Virus record (IMG/VR): IMGVR_UViG_3300047508_000181
Span: 1-20,508 of that record
DNA: 20,508 nt
Reading direction: 5' to 3' (one strand)
Source: a virus
Positions 13,924 through 20,508 of the stretch are shown here, one piece after another. The notes under the pieces were generated by a model. The model did no database searches and had not been told where the DNA came from. It saw nothing but the letters and a program-made list of their open reading frames with translations. The first letter of the stretch is position 1; the number at the start of each line of letters is the position of its first letter. The translations under genes were made by a program, and so were the position numbers.

Positions 13924-14631
13924 TTACTTGGCGCGTTGCGCCGCTAAATTGATTTTCGTCAAATCGGCCTTAGCCGCCTCGACGCGGTCGCGCAAACGCT
14001 TGTCGCGTTCCACGTCTAAAGCCACGACCTCGACGATTGCCTTTGGCACGTTCCGATATTTGAATTTCTTGTTATTGAACACGCAAGCCATTGGCTTCAT
14101 GTTGTCAGAAACTCGGTCGGCCAAGCCGTACTTGACGCAATCCTCGGAAAGCAACCAAGTTTCTTTTTCCATCAGGTCTCGGATTTTGGCCAAGTCCGTG
14201 TTGGAACGCTTTACGTAAATGCTGGCGATATTTTCGCTTTGAGCTTGGAGAACGTCGGCCTGCTTTCGCATTTCGGCCGCGTTGCCCATGACCATGCCCC
14301 ATGCGTCGTGAATCATCATGGTTGCGTTATCGGCAATTTCGATGTCGTCACCGGCCATTGCGATGACGCTGGCAATAGAAGCCGCGAGGCCGTCAATGCA
14401 CATCGTCACCTTTGCGGGGTGCGAGGCAAGCAGGTTGTGAATCGCCAATCCGTCAAAAACGCTTCCGCCAGGAGAGTTGATGCGGCAGGTAATCTTGGAA
14501 ACTTTTCCGAGCGCCGCTAAATCCTGCGCAAAGTTTTTGGCGGTAATGCCGTCTTCGAAATACCCAGGTTCGCCAATCGGCTCATAAATGTAAATGTCAG
14601 CCTCAGTTCCCTTTGCAACAAACTTAATCAT
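13924..14631 (-). CDS. Head maturation protease, ClpP-like (S14 family)
   Basis: The 235-residue product has the ClpP fold pattern: ITCRINSPGGSVFDGLAIHN, GLAASIASVIAMAG and NATMMIHDAWGMVMGN. By comparison with E. coli ClpP the triad is Ser85 (in GLAAS), His108 (in MMIH) and Asp172 (in KYGLAD). Phage members self-assemble inside the prohead and cut the capsid delta domain. The ATG at 14631 was chosen because it overlaps the 71-residue gene by 8 bases and begins the conserved domain; the longer frame to 14913 would run back across the whole of that gene and into the portal. The C-terminal region (about 180-235) is charged and helical. The stop lies one base before tRNA-Asn. Confidence 0.94.
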   Translation of the reverse strand: MIKFVAKGTEADIYIYEPIGEPGYFEDGITAKNFAQDLAALGKVSKITCRINSPGGSVFDGLAIHNLLASHPAKVTMCIDGLAASIASVIAMAGDDIEIADNATMMIHDAWGMVMGNAAEMRKQADVLQAQSENIASIYVKRSNTDLAKIRDLMEKETWLLSEDCVKYGLADRVSDNMKPMACVFNNKKFKYRNVPKAIVEVVALDVERDKRLRDRVEAAKADLTKINLAAQRAK

Positions 14632-14839
14632 GGGACTCGGGCGCCTCTTCGAGGGGTGCCGCGGGCATCTCGGCGACGGGCGTAAACGCCAGCATGTCTT
14701 CAAGCGAGCGAAACACGCCGTCGCCGCAAAGGACAACGTGCGGGTTGCCGCCCGTGGTTTCCCAAACGAGGTCGGAAAGCTTTGCGACAAGCGACTTGCC
14801 GTGGTGTTCGATATGCAAAACGGTATTAAAATCGGCCAT
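14624..14839 (-). CDS. Small hypothetical protein between portal and protease, 71 aa
   Basis: The product begins MADFNTVLHIEHHGKSLVAK, has a short beta/helix region (DLVWETTGGNPHVVL, then LEDMLAF) and an acidic Pro/Ala-rich end (EMPAAPLEEAPESHD). It starts directly after the portal stop (TAAATG) and overlaps the protease start by 8 bases, which supports co-translation. No family is recognised. A role in prohead assembly is suggested only by position. Confidence 0.65.
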   Translation of the reverse strand: MADFNTVLHIEHHGKSLVAKLSDLVWETTGGNPHVVLCGDGVFRSLEDMLAFTPVAEMPAAPLEEAPESHD

Positions 14840-16165
14840 TTAATCTGATTCCTTTGTTTGTGTGCCGCGGGCCGGGTCGGCGCCCGCGGGTTCGTCGTCG
14901 CCTTCGCCGCCACCGTCGTCAGAGCCAGGGGGCTCAGCCTCGCCCGCGTCTGCCAGCAATTGCCAGTTCAGCGGCACGAAGCGTTTGTTGCCGCCCTCTG
15001 CCTCGGGTATCGCGTTCATGCCTTCCATGTGGAGGATGTCATTCGCGGATAGGACGCCTCTGTCCCACATTGCGGAGTAAAATGCTTGTCTTGCGACCAT
15101 GTCGCCGCGTTGCAGGGCCCGCACGTCAATACGGGTATAAAACCCTTTCGGATTGCGCGTCGATATCAGCTTGTAGTTTGCTTCTTGCTCGAAAAGAACG
15201 GTCAATGGAAGGATGCCGTCCTGCACGAACTCGATGCCTTGGTGTTCGATATTGTTGTTCGTCGACCGCGTGAGATGCGCCACCTTATGCGGCGGAACCC
15301 CGAACCATCGGCAAATCTCCTCGATTTGGTGTTCGCGCGATTGGGTAAACTGGCCCTTATCCGGCTCCACCTCTAGCGGCTTGAATTTCATGCCGTTGTC
15401 GATGTACTTTACACGGAAAGCCTTATCCGGCCCTTGATGTCTCTCGTTAAAGCTCGCCTCTAGCGCGTCCTTCGCTTCCGGCGTCAGGTTCGATTTATCG
15501 CTTTCGATAACGCCGCCAAGTTGGCAGTTATTGCCGAAGAAACTCGCGCCGAAGCGTTCGATAGCCATCGCGAGGCCAATACTCTGCGCCGCATATCCAA
15601 CAGTCCGATAACCGGTAACGCCATCAAAACCGAGACCGTGAACATGGAACATATCCATAAAATCGAGTTCAGTTAGGCCCGTGGTTTGGTTATTCACCTC
15701 GTAGTAGAGCCGGTTCGTACCGTAATCTCGCCGGACATAAACTCGGTCCGGTTCGATAGGCCACAGCGCAACAGGGCGCCCGGCAACGTCGCGCTCGATT
15801 TCCGCGTACGCGTTGCCCCAGGTCATAAGATTTCCGACCATCGTTTGCCTAAACGTAAAGCTAGACATTTCAGGATTCGGCCGGTTATTCAAAATGCTAT
15901 CAAGGTCGCCAGGAGCGATAAGACTCGACCCCGGACCGTTCTCGCGCATAACGCGCCAAGGAAGGTGCGCGACGCTTTTCGCTAGGACATTTACGCAAGC
16001 CCAAACAACTGCGCTCTGTAGCGCCGTGTCGGGAGTGACCCGAATGCCCGAAATCGTCGATTGAACGTAAACAATCCTCTGCGCCCGATTCGGCCAATGG
16101 GATTGCGTTTCGCGATTGCCAAAATAGCCGGCTAAGGCGTTCCAAGCCGTTTTAAAAACATTCAT
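14840..16165 (-). CDS. Portal protein, HK97 family
   Basis: The 441-residue product has the usual portal features: VWACVNVLAKSVAHLPWRVM near residue 60, then NLMTWGNAYAEIERD, VYVRRDYGTNRLYYEVNN and EEICRWFGVPPHKVAHLTR, the 'VPP' segment that marks HK97-type portals. A C-terminal RGVLSANDILHMEGMNAIP region and an acidic Gly-rich tail follow. Twelve copies form the channel for DNA entry at one capsid vertex and dock the terminase. It lies between the 42-residue membrane peptide (ATGA overlap) and the 71-residue gene, with large terminase just upstream. Confidence 0.94.
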   Translation of the reverse strand: MNVFKTAWNALAGYFGNRETQSHWPNRAQRIVYVQSTISGIRVTPDTALQSAVVWACVNVLAKSVAHLPWRVMRENGPGSSLIAPGDLDSILNNRPNPEMSSFTFRQTMVGNLMTWGNAYAEIERDVAGRPVALWPIEPDRVYVRRDYGTNRLYYEVNNQTTGLTELDFMDMFHVHGLGFDGVTGYRTVGYAAQSIGLAMAIERFGASFFGNNCQLGGVIESDKSNLTPEAKDALEASFNERHQGPDKAFRVKYIDNGMKFKPLEVEPDKGQFTQSREHQIEEICRWFGVPPHKVAHLTRSTNNNIEHQGIEFVQDGILPLTVLFEQEANYKLISTRNPKGFYTRIDVRALQRGDMVARQAFYSAMWDRGVLSANDILHMEGMNAIPEAEGGNKRFVPLNWQLLADAGEAEPPGSDDGGGEGDDEPAGADPARGTQTKESD

Positions 16166-16290
16166 GGCATCGGCCTAAACACGGGCGACCACGCAATAAA
16201 CATGTTGCCGGCCAATACGAGTGTGAAAGCCTCGCATAGGGCTCCCGCGAAAAGCAGAACGGCGCCCGCTAAGGCAAAAATCTTGCTCAT
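16162..16290 (-). CDS. Small membrane or exported peptide between terminase and portal, 42 aa
   Basis: This 42-residue frame reads MSKIFALAGAVLLFAGALCE, then AFTLVLAGNMFIAWSPVF and a short end. Its ATG overlaps the large terminase stop as ATGA, and its own TGA overlaps the portal ATG as ATGA, so it fills the gap between the two genes exactly. Lys3 followed by a 16-residue hydrophobic stretch suggests a membrane anchor or signal peptide, with a second hydrophobic stretch behind it. Small hydrophobic frames at this place occur in other HK97-like phages as I recall, but no function is known to me. Confidence 0.72.
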   Translation of the reverse strand: MSKIFALAGAVLLFAGALCEAFTLVLAGNMFIAWSPVFRPMP

Positions 16291-18038
16291 TCCGACCACT
16301 CCGCGCCGTCTTCATTGAAAAACCGTTCAATGCGCGCTCTTTCGGCCTCTTGAGGCGGTTGCGAGGCCTTTGAGGCCTCTTTTAAAGCCGCTACAGCCTC
16401 ATAAACCGAGGGTCCGGCGGAAGGATTTAGAGCCATTAGGGCAGCAGCGTCGAATAGCGCCATCAAAGGGTCAATCTTGGCCTTGCCGGCCTGTTGCTTG
16501 GTGATGATAATTCCATTGCCTCGGGGCTCGACTTTTGCGTTGCCGACACACCAATTCATGAGGGCGCTTCCGTCGTGGCGCAGCTCTCCACCCGCAAGCT
16601 TCCGCTCTACCGTCTTGATTGCGCCGGTCAGTTTCCAGCCCTGCGGAATGCCGACAATCCGGTCCTGGCTGATGCCGCGGGCCACAATCGCCTCGACCAC
16701 CTCGCCGATACCGGCAGGGTCGACACCGATTGCATTCGTTTCGGGCAATAGCCCGGAAGCGTCGAGCCTTTCGATTATGTCAGCTACGGCCGTCAAATCG
16801 TCGCCTACACGAGGAACGATTGTCAAGGTGCCGTCATCGGCAAAACCGCGCAACGCGCCAGCGACGTCCTTACGCTTTTCTAGCGTTGAGCCGTGGCACC
16901 ATGCTCTTGACCACGCGAGCCAGTTTCCGGTGTTTCGTTCTCTGCCGATGACGCTAAACCCGAAAAGGTCGTCAAGGCCTCCGCCATCAATGCCAACCGT
17001 AGCGCAGTCGCATCGCTCCGTAAGTGCATCCAACGTGATGCTAGTATCAGCATTGCTTTCCCAAAATCCTGCGCCCGACCACATGTCTGACATGAGGCGC
17101 ACGCCTACCTCGACGTTCAAGTGTTGGCTGGCCCAGCGGCGAAGCTCTTCTTCGCCCTGGAATTCGGCATCGCGCCACCCGTCTTTGAGTGTCTCAACCG
17201 TGACCGGTCGACCGAGGTTCGGGCTGACCATCCACCAATTGGCAGGGTTTTTCCAATCAACGTCTTCCGGAAACTCATAAATGACCGGAAGCATCCGGCC
17301 TTGCAGCCGACCGTCGCGGATAGCCCGAGCCTTTTGAAGCTCGGACCGAAACACTCCCGCGGGAGCGCGCTCGCCCTGGGTCGTGATAAAAACTAGAAAG
17401 CCCTCAGGCTGTGAAATCAATCCGCCGCGGAGCTGCCCGATAACACGGTCGGCATCGTTTGTTTCGGCGACAACGTGAAGCTCGTCGAGGAGGATACCGG
17501 AACCGCGCGAGCCCGTAACAATCGCAGGGTCGAAAGTCTTGACTTGTAGAGTAGCGCCAGTTTTTCGATCCGTGACAAGGCGCGTATAATCCTTGCAGTG
17601 AATCCGTTTAGATAGGAAAGGATCAATTTCTATCATCCCTCGCGCTTGATTGTAGGCAAGCTCGGCGATTTTGATGCTCGGAGCGACAAACAGAAACTCG
17701 GCCCTCGGCCTTCTGTTTTGGAGCAGCGCAGTCAACATGAGCGCCGCGGAATAGGTCGTTTTGCTGCTCTTCTTCGGCACCACACAAAATAGTTCGCGGA
17801 TGCTTCGCTCGCCAGTCGCAGGGTCGTATGCGCCGAACAGCGCCCGGACAATGTCGCGGAACCACTGGCCTGAGGCCTCGGCGAGCCTCGGGTTTCCGGC
17901 AACGTCGGGGAGCTTCAACGCGTTAAATGTGCGCTCGGCAGCCAGAGCCTCGTCGAGATTCAAAGATAAATTTTCGGGTAGTAAACTCGCCCCGGATTTT
18001 ATGCGCTCGCGCCAGTCGGTCCGGGAAAGGTCGAGCAT
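16287..18038 (-). CDS. terL: Terminase large subunit
   Basis: The 583-residue product has both domains of a DNA-packaging motor. The ATPase domain has a Walker A-like VPKKSSKT (residues 87-94), a hydrophobic strand then D185-E186 (GILLDE) as Walker B with the catalytic Glu, and a coupling motif FITTQG (217-222). The nuclease domain has acidic residues in VGIDGGGLDD (D351, D356, D357), IGVD440 and KID523, which fit the RNase H-like metal site. It cuts concatemeric DNA and pumps it through the portal. It starts 3 bases after the small subunit stop, with TGAGGT shortly upstream, and ends in an ATGA overlap with the 42-residue peptide. Confidence 0.96.
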   Translation of the reverse strand: MLDLSRTDWRERIKSGASLLPENLSLNLDEALAAERTFNALKLPDVAGNPRLAEASGQWFRDIVRALFGAYDPATGERSIRELFCVVPKKSSKTTYSAALMLTALLQNRRPRAEFLFVAPSIKIAELAYNQARGMIEIDPFLSKRIHCKDYTRLVTDRKTGATLQVKTFDPAIVTGSRGSGILLDELHVVAETNDADRVIGQLRGGLISQPEGFLVFITTQGERAPAGVFRSELQKARAIRDGRLQGRMLPVIYEFPEDVDWKNPANWWMVSPNLGRPVTVETLKDGWRDAEFQGEEELRRWASQHLNVEVGVRLMSDMWSGAGFWESNADTSITLDALTERCDCATVGIDGGGLDDLFGFSVIGRERNTGNWLAWSRAWCHGSTLEKRKDVAGALRGFADDGTLTIVPRVGDDLTAVADIIERLDASGLLPETNAIGVDPAGIGEVVEAIVARGISQDRIVGIPQGWKLTGAIKTVERKLAGGELRHDGSALMNWCVGNAKVEPRGNGIIITKQQAGKAKIDPLMALFDAAALMALNPSAGPSVYEAVAALKEASKASQPPQEAERARIERFFNEDGAEWSE

Positions 18039-18041
18039 GGG

Positions 18042-18305
18042 TTACCTCAGATGCGACCACTCGCTTTCGGTCGGCGGAGCGGTTCCGGCCTCTTGGTCGA
18101 GGTCTTTTTTGCCCCTCTTTTGAATGATGGCCTTCTCGGCGCCAGCGGCGGCGACCGCAGCCTTTATCCGTATCTCGATGTCGAGAAAGTCGTTATTGTA
18201 AACGCGTGTCAGAAACTCCAGCGCAGTGCGCGCTTTCTTGATTACCGCAACTGTCGGCACTTTGGGCTTTCTGCCGGCATTCTTGCGCGCTCCTCCTGCG
18301 GGCAT
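18042..18305 (-). CDS. terS: Terminase small subunit-like protein
   Basis: The 87-residue product begins MPAGGARKNAGRKPKVPTVA, a basic Gly/Arg opening common in small terminase proteins of HK97-like phages. A helical middle (ALEFLTRVYNNDFLDIEIRI, KAAVAAAGAEKAII) and a QKRGKKD segment near residues 62-68 are also typical. It recognises the packaging site and activates the large subunit. The ATG at 18305 was chosen because the recognisable domain starts there and it lies one base after the stop of a 28-residue peptide. No strong ribosome site precedes it, so reinitiation is likely. The frame could extend to 18458, but that part reads as non-coding. Confidence 0.82.
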   Translation of the reverse strand: MPAGGARKNAGRKPKVPTVAVIKKARTALEFLTRVYNNDFLDIEIRIKAAVAAAGAEKAIIQKRGKKDLDQEAGTAPPTESEWSHLR

Positions 18306-18306
18306 G

Positions 18307-18393
18307 TCAGGTATGGAAAAGCCAAAAGAAGATGCCGGCAAGGCATGCGCCCAGAGCGACGAGCAAAAGCCACGCAAACAAATCGGGACCCAT
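18307..18393 (-). CDS. 28-residue membrane peptide upstream of small terminase
   Basis: The frame reads MGPDLFAWLLLVALGACLAG followed by IFFWLFHT. It is almost entirely one transmembrane segment. GGAG lies 5-6 bases before the ATG. The TGA is one base from the small terminase ATG, so the peptide could drive that gene by translational coupling. It is too short to judge by length; the evidence is the ribosome site, the composition and the junction. Confidence 0.55.
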   Translation of the reverse strand: MGPDLFAWLLLVALGACLAGIFFWLFHT

Positions 18394-18414
18394 GGGACTC
18401 TCCGTGAATTAATA

Positions 18415-18439
18415 CCGGCGGAAATATCGCAACCGCCGG
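18415..18439. repeat. Inverted repeat, 7-bp stem upstream of the 28-aa peptide
   Basis: CCGGCGG and CCGCCGG are exact reverse complements with an 11-base loop. The structure is 21 bases upstream of the peptide ATG on the minus strand and could affect translation or serve as a protein-binding site. No T-run follows. Confidence 0.45.
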
Positions 18440-18689
18440 ATTGCGCTGTGACCAGCATTTATAAGGTAGGCGCCCTGGTTGCAGCGCCCATGGTCGGTAT
18501 TTGTCCTCGCCCTCGACCGGCGATATACGCTGCCCGGCCTCGAAATCCCGCGCTTTCCATCGCGCTACACGAGAAACTATTGCCGGCAACGGCGCTTGCC
18601 AGGGTACCGTCCCCACTGGCTGGAACTGCGCTAGACGCCCTAGTTTGTGGGCCGCGCCTCGACCGCCCGGCCCATTCGCCGCGGTCACA

Positions 18690-18717
18690 ACCCAGCCGGT
18701 TTAACCGGTCGCTGGGT
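18690..18717. repeat. Strong hairpin after the 138-aa gene
   Basis: On the plus strand ACCCAG pairs with CTGGGT and an inner CCGG pairs with CCGG, with a small bulge and a 5-base loop. It lies just downstream of the 138-residue gene. No T-run follows on the minus strand, so it is either an unconventional terminator, an mRNA 3' stabiliser or part of the packaging site. Confidence 0.5.
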
Positions 18718-18733
18718 ATCTCAAATCAAATGT

Positions 18734-18754
18734 TGCGCTTATCCTGCGCTTATC
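18734..18754. repeat. Two 10-base direct repeats
   Basis: TGCGCTTATC occurs at 18734-18743 and again at 18745-18754, one base apart, spanning the stop codon of the 138-residue gene. Tandem sites of this kind can bind small terminase, but chance cannot be excluded. Confidence 0.5.
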
Positions 18755-19155
18755 GTTAGTGTTCCGCTGCTATTCCAAACCGCGCCGTTAATGTGCGGGT
18801 CGGTCGTGGGCGGAACGAAAATGGACACGATAGAAAGGCTACCGTCACCTAAAATAACTTTCGTCTTGTCGTAATTTCCCGAGGCTGCGACTAAATCTCG
18901 CAGGGTCGAGACGATGTGAGTGCCGTCAACCGCCTCAAGACGCAAAAGCTTTGAAAGGTCAGACATATTCAGCACTATCTCTGTAGGAACGTATTTTGCG
19001 CCACTGACGCTTGCCCTTCCATCGGCCTCGCCAGAGGCCTTAAATACTCCAGCGCCTACGCCTGCAACTGCCGATGAACCGTCAGCCTCGCCAGTTCCCG
19101 TAATCAGAGACGTGCCGACTGGAAGCTCGGCAATCAAACCATAGTAATGGAGCAC
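18739..19155 (-). CDS. Putative virion protein with G-E-A-D-G-S repeats, 138 aa
   Basis: The start is GTG at 19155, chosen because GGAGG lies 9 bases upstream and the previous stop is only 3 bases away. Residues about 20-55 contain two copies of a Gly-rich motif, GEADGSSAVAG and GEADGRASVSG, related to the C-terminal repeats of the head-tail joining protein at 7709-8173. The rest has LNMSDLSKLLRLEAVDGTHI and a beta-like end (GSLSIVSIFVPPTTD). The family is unknown. Shared repeats and operon position suggest a virion component. Confidence 0.65.
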   Translation of the reverse strand: MLHYYGLIAELPVGTSLITGTGEADGSSAVAGVGAGVFKASGEADGRASVSGAKYVPTEIVLNMSDLSKLLRLEAVDGTHIVSTLRDLVAASGNYDKTKVILGDGSLSIVSIFVPPTTDPHINGAVWNSSGTLTISAG

Positions 19156-19158
19156 GGA

Positions 19159-19482
19159 TTAAATCCTCCGCACACTCCACGGGAAAGCTCGCCCGGTGCC
19201 GGCAGTTTGCTTCAATGTGAACTTGGCCTGCGTAGTGACCGCAATCGGCGGGCTGACCTTGGCGTTGTTTATCTGGCCATGCTGGAAGGTTCCCTTCCAC
19301 ATTTGCCGATAGTTCGTACCGTCGACCATGTCGTAACAGCGCAGCTCGACGAGGTCGCCTAGCGTCAAGTTGACCGTATCGGCCGACAGAACATAGGTCG
19401 CGACCGTGGTCGGGGCGTCGAGCACGTGTTCGGTGCTGATAACAGCGGTCTGTGTGCCGGATGCGTCAACTGCCCAAGCCAT
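19159..19482 (-). CDS. Putative small virion protein, 107 aa
   Basis: The product starts MAWAVDASGTQTAVISTEHV, continues VATYVLSADTVNLTLGDLVE and ends TLKQTAGTGRAFPWSVRRI. I recall this pattern (a short beta protein with a closing 'LKQTaGTGRaF.W') from many uncharacterised phage proteins, so it is conserved, but no function is known to me. The ATG overlaps the upstream stop. A minor head or surface protein is a guess from context. Confidence 0.68.
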   Translation of the reverse strand: MAWAVDASGTQTAVISTEHVLDAPTTVATYVLSADTVNLTLGDLVELRCYDMVDGTNYRQMWKGTFQHGQINNAKVSPPIAVTTQAKFTLKQTAGTGRAFPWSVRRI

Positions 19483-20312
19483 TACTGATAGACTCCATAA
19501 AGCGCGAGGCCCATAACCCTAGTTCCCGTAGTGTTGTTTGCACTCTGAGCGCGCGCGGAAATGCGAGTCCCTGCCGGTATTTGTGCGGGCATTAGTGAAG
19601 GCGAGCCATTGGTAAAATTCCCATTTCCAAAAGAGAATCCGCCGACATCAGATATCAAAACCTGCTCGGAGCCGGAACCGCCCACCGCAATGTCAAATAA
19701 TGTGGGTGCGGTCGGCGAGCAATTGTTGGTGCTGTTTTGGCCGGGCGATACAATTAGCCCGCAATAATCACGAGTTGCGCTTGCAACAAGTTGAGTCCAT
19801 GCGCCTTTGGTATTCACCGTCGCGCCAGGGTCAATGTCGGTAGCGATTGAGCTGCCGATGGTGACTCCAATGCTGTCAACTCCTGCGCAGCCGTCTTGAG
19901 AAAACGAGCCATCGTATAGGATGACCAGAACGTTGTTTGCGTCCGTTCCAGCGCTTTGACAACTTTGCGCCGATATGCTGGTTCCGGCCGGTATGCTGCA
20001 TGGGAACCAGTATTCTGAGAATGTTGCGCCACCTGTGTTGCTCGACGCGTATAGGTCGTTGATTATTGCAATTTCGTTGCCGGACGAACCCACGCCAATA
20101 GACGTGAACGTGCGGAACGAACTATTGTTGGTCGGCCAAATGCGAACGCACATCCAACAGGCGTCGACCGCGGTTGAGGCAACAAGCTGCGTCCAAGCGC
20201 CATAGGCGTTGTGACCGCCTGTCACCGAAACGCCCTTGCCGCCGTTCGTGGCAGAGTTAGGCGAATAGGCGTTGCAAAGGCCAGCGTCGAATAGGTTTAA
20301 CCCGCCGGACAT
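19482..20312 (-). CDS. Putative virion surface protein with internal duplication, 276 aa
   Basis: The product contains two copies of a domain of about 100 residues. Copy 1 begins GAWTQLVASTAVDACW (near residue 38) and copy 2 GAWTQLVASATRDYCG (near residue 169). Each then has an S-G-x-E-x-x-I segment (GSSGNEIAI, GSGSEQVLI), an IPAGT(S/R)ISA segment and a closing hydrophobic strand. Gly, Ser, Thr and Asn dominate, as in beta-sandwich virion proteins. AAGAGGT precedes the ATG. Similar domains exist in uncharacterised phage proteins as far as I recall. The gene lies upstream of the terminase genes, so it may be a head fiber or other surface component. Confidence 0.7.
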   Translation of the reverse strand: MSGGLNLFDAGLCNAYSPNSATNGGKGVSVTGGHNAYGAWTQLVASTAVDACWMCVRIWPTNNSSFRTFTSIGVGSSGNEIAIINDLYASSNTGGATFSEYWFPCSIPAGTSISAQSCQSAGTDANNVLVILYDGSFSQDGCAGVDSIGVTIGSSIATDIDPGATVNTKGAWTQLVASATRDYCGLIVSPGQNSTNNCSPTAPTLFDIAVGGSGSEQVLISDVGGFSFGNGNFTNGSPSLMPAQIPAGTRISARAQSANNTTGTRVMGLALYGVYQ

Positions 20313-20315
20313 TAG

Positions 20316-20508
20316 TTACCTCTTAGGCATCGCAAAAACGTCGTCAACAGCCTTTTCGGCCTGATTTTCGTCGCTCGGCCCGCCCGTCATTGCCGAAATC
20401 GACCACAACGGCATCATGGTCATGAGAGACCAAAACAAGTTGAACGGCATCGGCCCGACCCTCAAAACTTTGAAAAAACTCAAACCCGTGAAAAAAACTA
20501 CGAATCTG
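20316..20508 (-). CDS. Small membrane protein, 5' end outside the window
   Basis: One minus-strand frame is open from the right edge to a TAA at 20316. From the edge it reads RFVVFFTGLSFFKVLRVGPM, then PFNLFWSLMTMMPLWSISAM and a short polar end (EKAVDDVFAMPKR). Two hydrophobic stretches suggest one or two membrane segments. An internal ATG at 20450, with GAGG 9 bases before it, gives a 44-residue version. The hydrophobic sequence continues upstream of that ATG, so the true start may lie outside the window. The stop is 3 bases before the next gene. Confidence 0.55.
   Translation of the reverse strand, partial: RFVVFFTGLSFFKVLRVGPMPFNLFWSLMTMMPLWSISAMTGGPSDENQAEKAVDDVFAMPKR

Larger units (their letters stand above)
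18394..18738. other. Non-coding GC-rich region, possible packaging site
   Basis: No frame here has a good ribosome site and a plausible product. It holds a strong hairpin at 18690-18717, a 7-bp stem at 18415-18439 and, at its upstream edge, two copies of a 10-base direct repeat. Because it lies just upstream of the small terminase gene, the cos or pac site may be here. That is inference from position. Confidence 0.35.

Noticed and set aside
14632-14913. Upstream extension of the ClpP-like protease frame
   Set aside because: It overlaps all of the 71-aa gene and enters the portal gene; the conserved fold starts at 14631.
16477-17280. Long plus-strand frame (267 codons) opposite large terminase
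   Set aside because: It is antisense to a gene with clear motor motifs and is a shadow of its codon pattern.
18305-18458. N-terminal extension of the small terminase frame
   Set aside because: It would overlap the 28-aa peptide entirely and the extra residues lack the Gly/Arg opening typical of the family.
18480-18660. tRNA-like D-arm fragments on the minus strand (such as TAGCGCGATGGAAAGCGC)
   Set aside because: No matching acceptor stem or canonical TTCRA T-loop could be placed, so a tRNA is not supported.
18242-18688. A 148-residue minus-strand frame across the gap upstream of small terminase
   Set aside because: It overlaps the terS and 28-aa peptide genes in another frame, lacks a ribosome site and has no recognisable domain; the composition reads as GC-rich non-coding.
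1-20508. Integrase, attachment site, lysis or replication genes
   Set aside because: None could be recognised on either strand, so lysogeny and prophage borders cannot be judged from this window.

Overview
The window is a contiguous block of late (virion) genes from a tailed double-stranded DNA phage or prophage. All supported genes are on the minus strand, so transcription runs from high to low coordinates. Packing is tight: most junctions are ATGA, GTGA, TAATG or TAAATG overlaps. The composition is moderately GC-rich by eye. Family resemblances (HK97-type terminase, portal, ClpP-like protease and capsid; a gp6-like connector; a DUF6441-like tail protein; spike-base proteins like those of the Rhodobacter gene transfer agent) suggest a long, non-contractile-tailed phage of an alphaproteobacterium. 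The host assignment is inference. No integrase, lysis, replication or repressor gene is seen.

Layout in transcription order. (1) 20508-18739: a partial small membrane protein and three putative virion proteins (276, 107 and 138 aa). (2) 18738-18394: about 345 bases without a convincing gene, with hairpins and a direct repeat, where a cos/pac site could lie. (3) 18393-16287: a 28-aa membrane peptide, small terminase and large terminase. (4) 16290-13924: a 42-aa membrane peptide, portal, a 71-aa protein and a ClpP-type maturation protease. (5) 13922-12148: tRNA-Asn(GUU), a 53-aa basic protein, the major capsid protein and a terminator-like hairpin. (6) 12115-10115: a putative decoration protein, a first glycosyltransferase, a 68-aa protein and a gp6-like connector. 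(7) 10111-8170: tRNA-Thr(UGU), a secreted 110-aa protein, two tandem paralogous spike-base-like proteins and a second glycosyltransferase. (8) 8173-5375: head-tail joining protein, tail terminator, major tail protein (followed by a second strong hairpin), two tail-assembly chaperones and a DUF6441-like protein. (9) 5374-1: tape measure protein, HNH nuclease and a beta-helix tailspike-like protein whose reading frame breaks near 1000 and continues in another frame to the window edge.

The genes account for packaging, head building and maturation, head completion and tail-tube assembly. The unusual layer is what is inserted between them: two complete tRNA genes at gene junctions, two GT-A-type glycosyltransferases, duplicated spike-base genes, a signal-peptide protein, several tiny membrane peptides and a short Gly-Glu-Ala-Asp-Gly-Ser repeat shared by two virion proteins about 11 kb apart. 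One reading, which is inference, is that the phage decorates and glycosylates its virion surface with factors encoded inside the morphogenesis operon.
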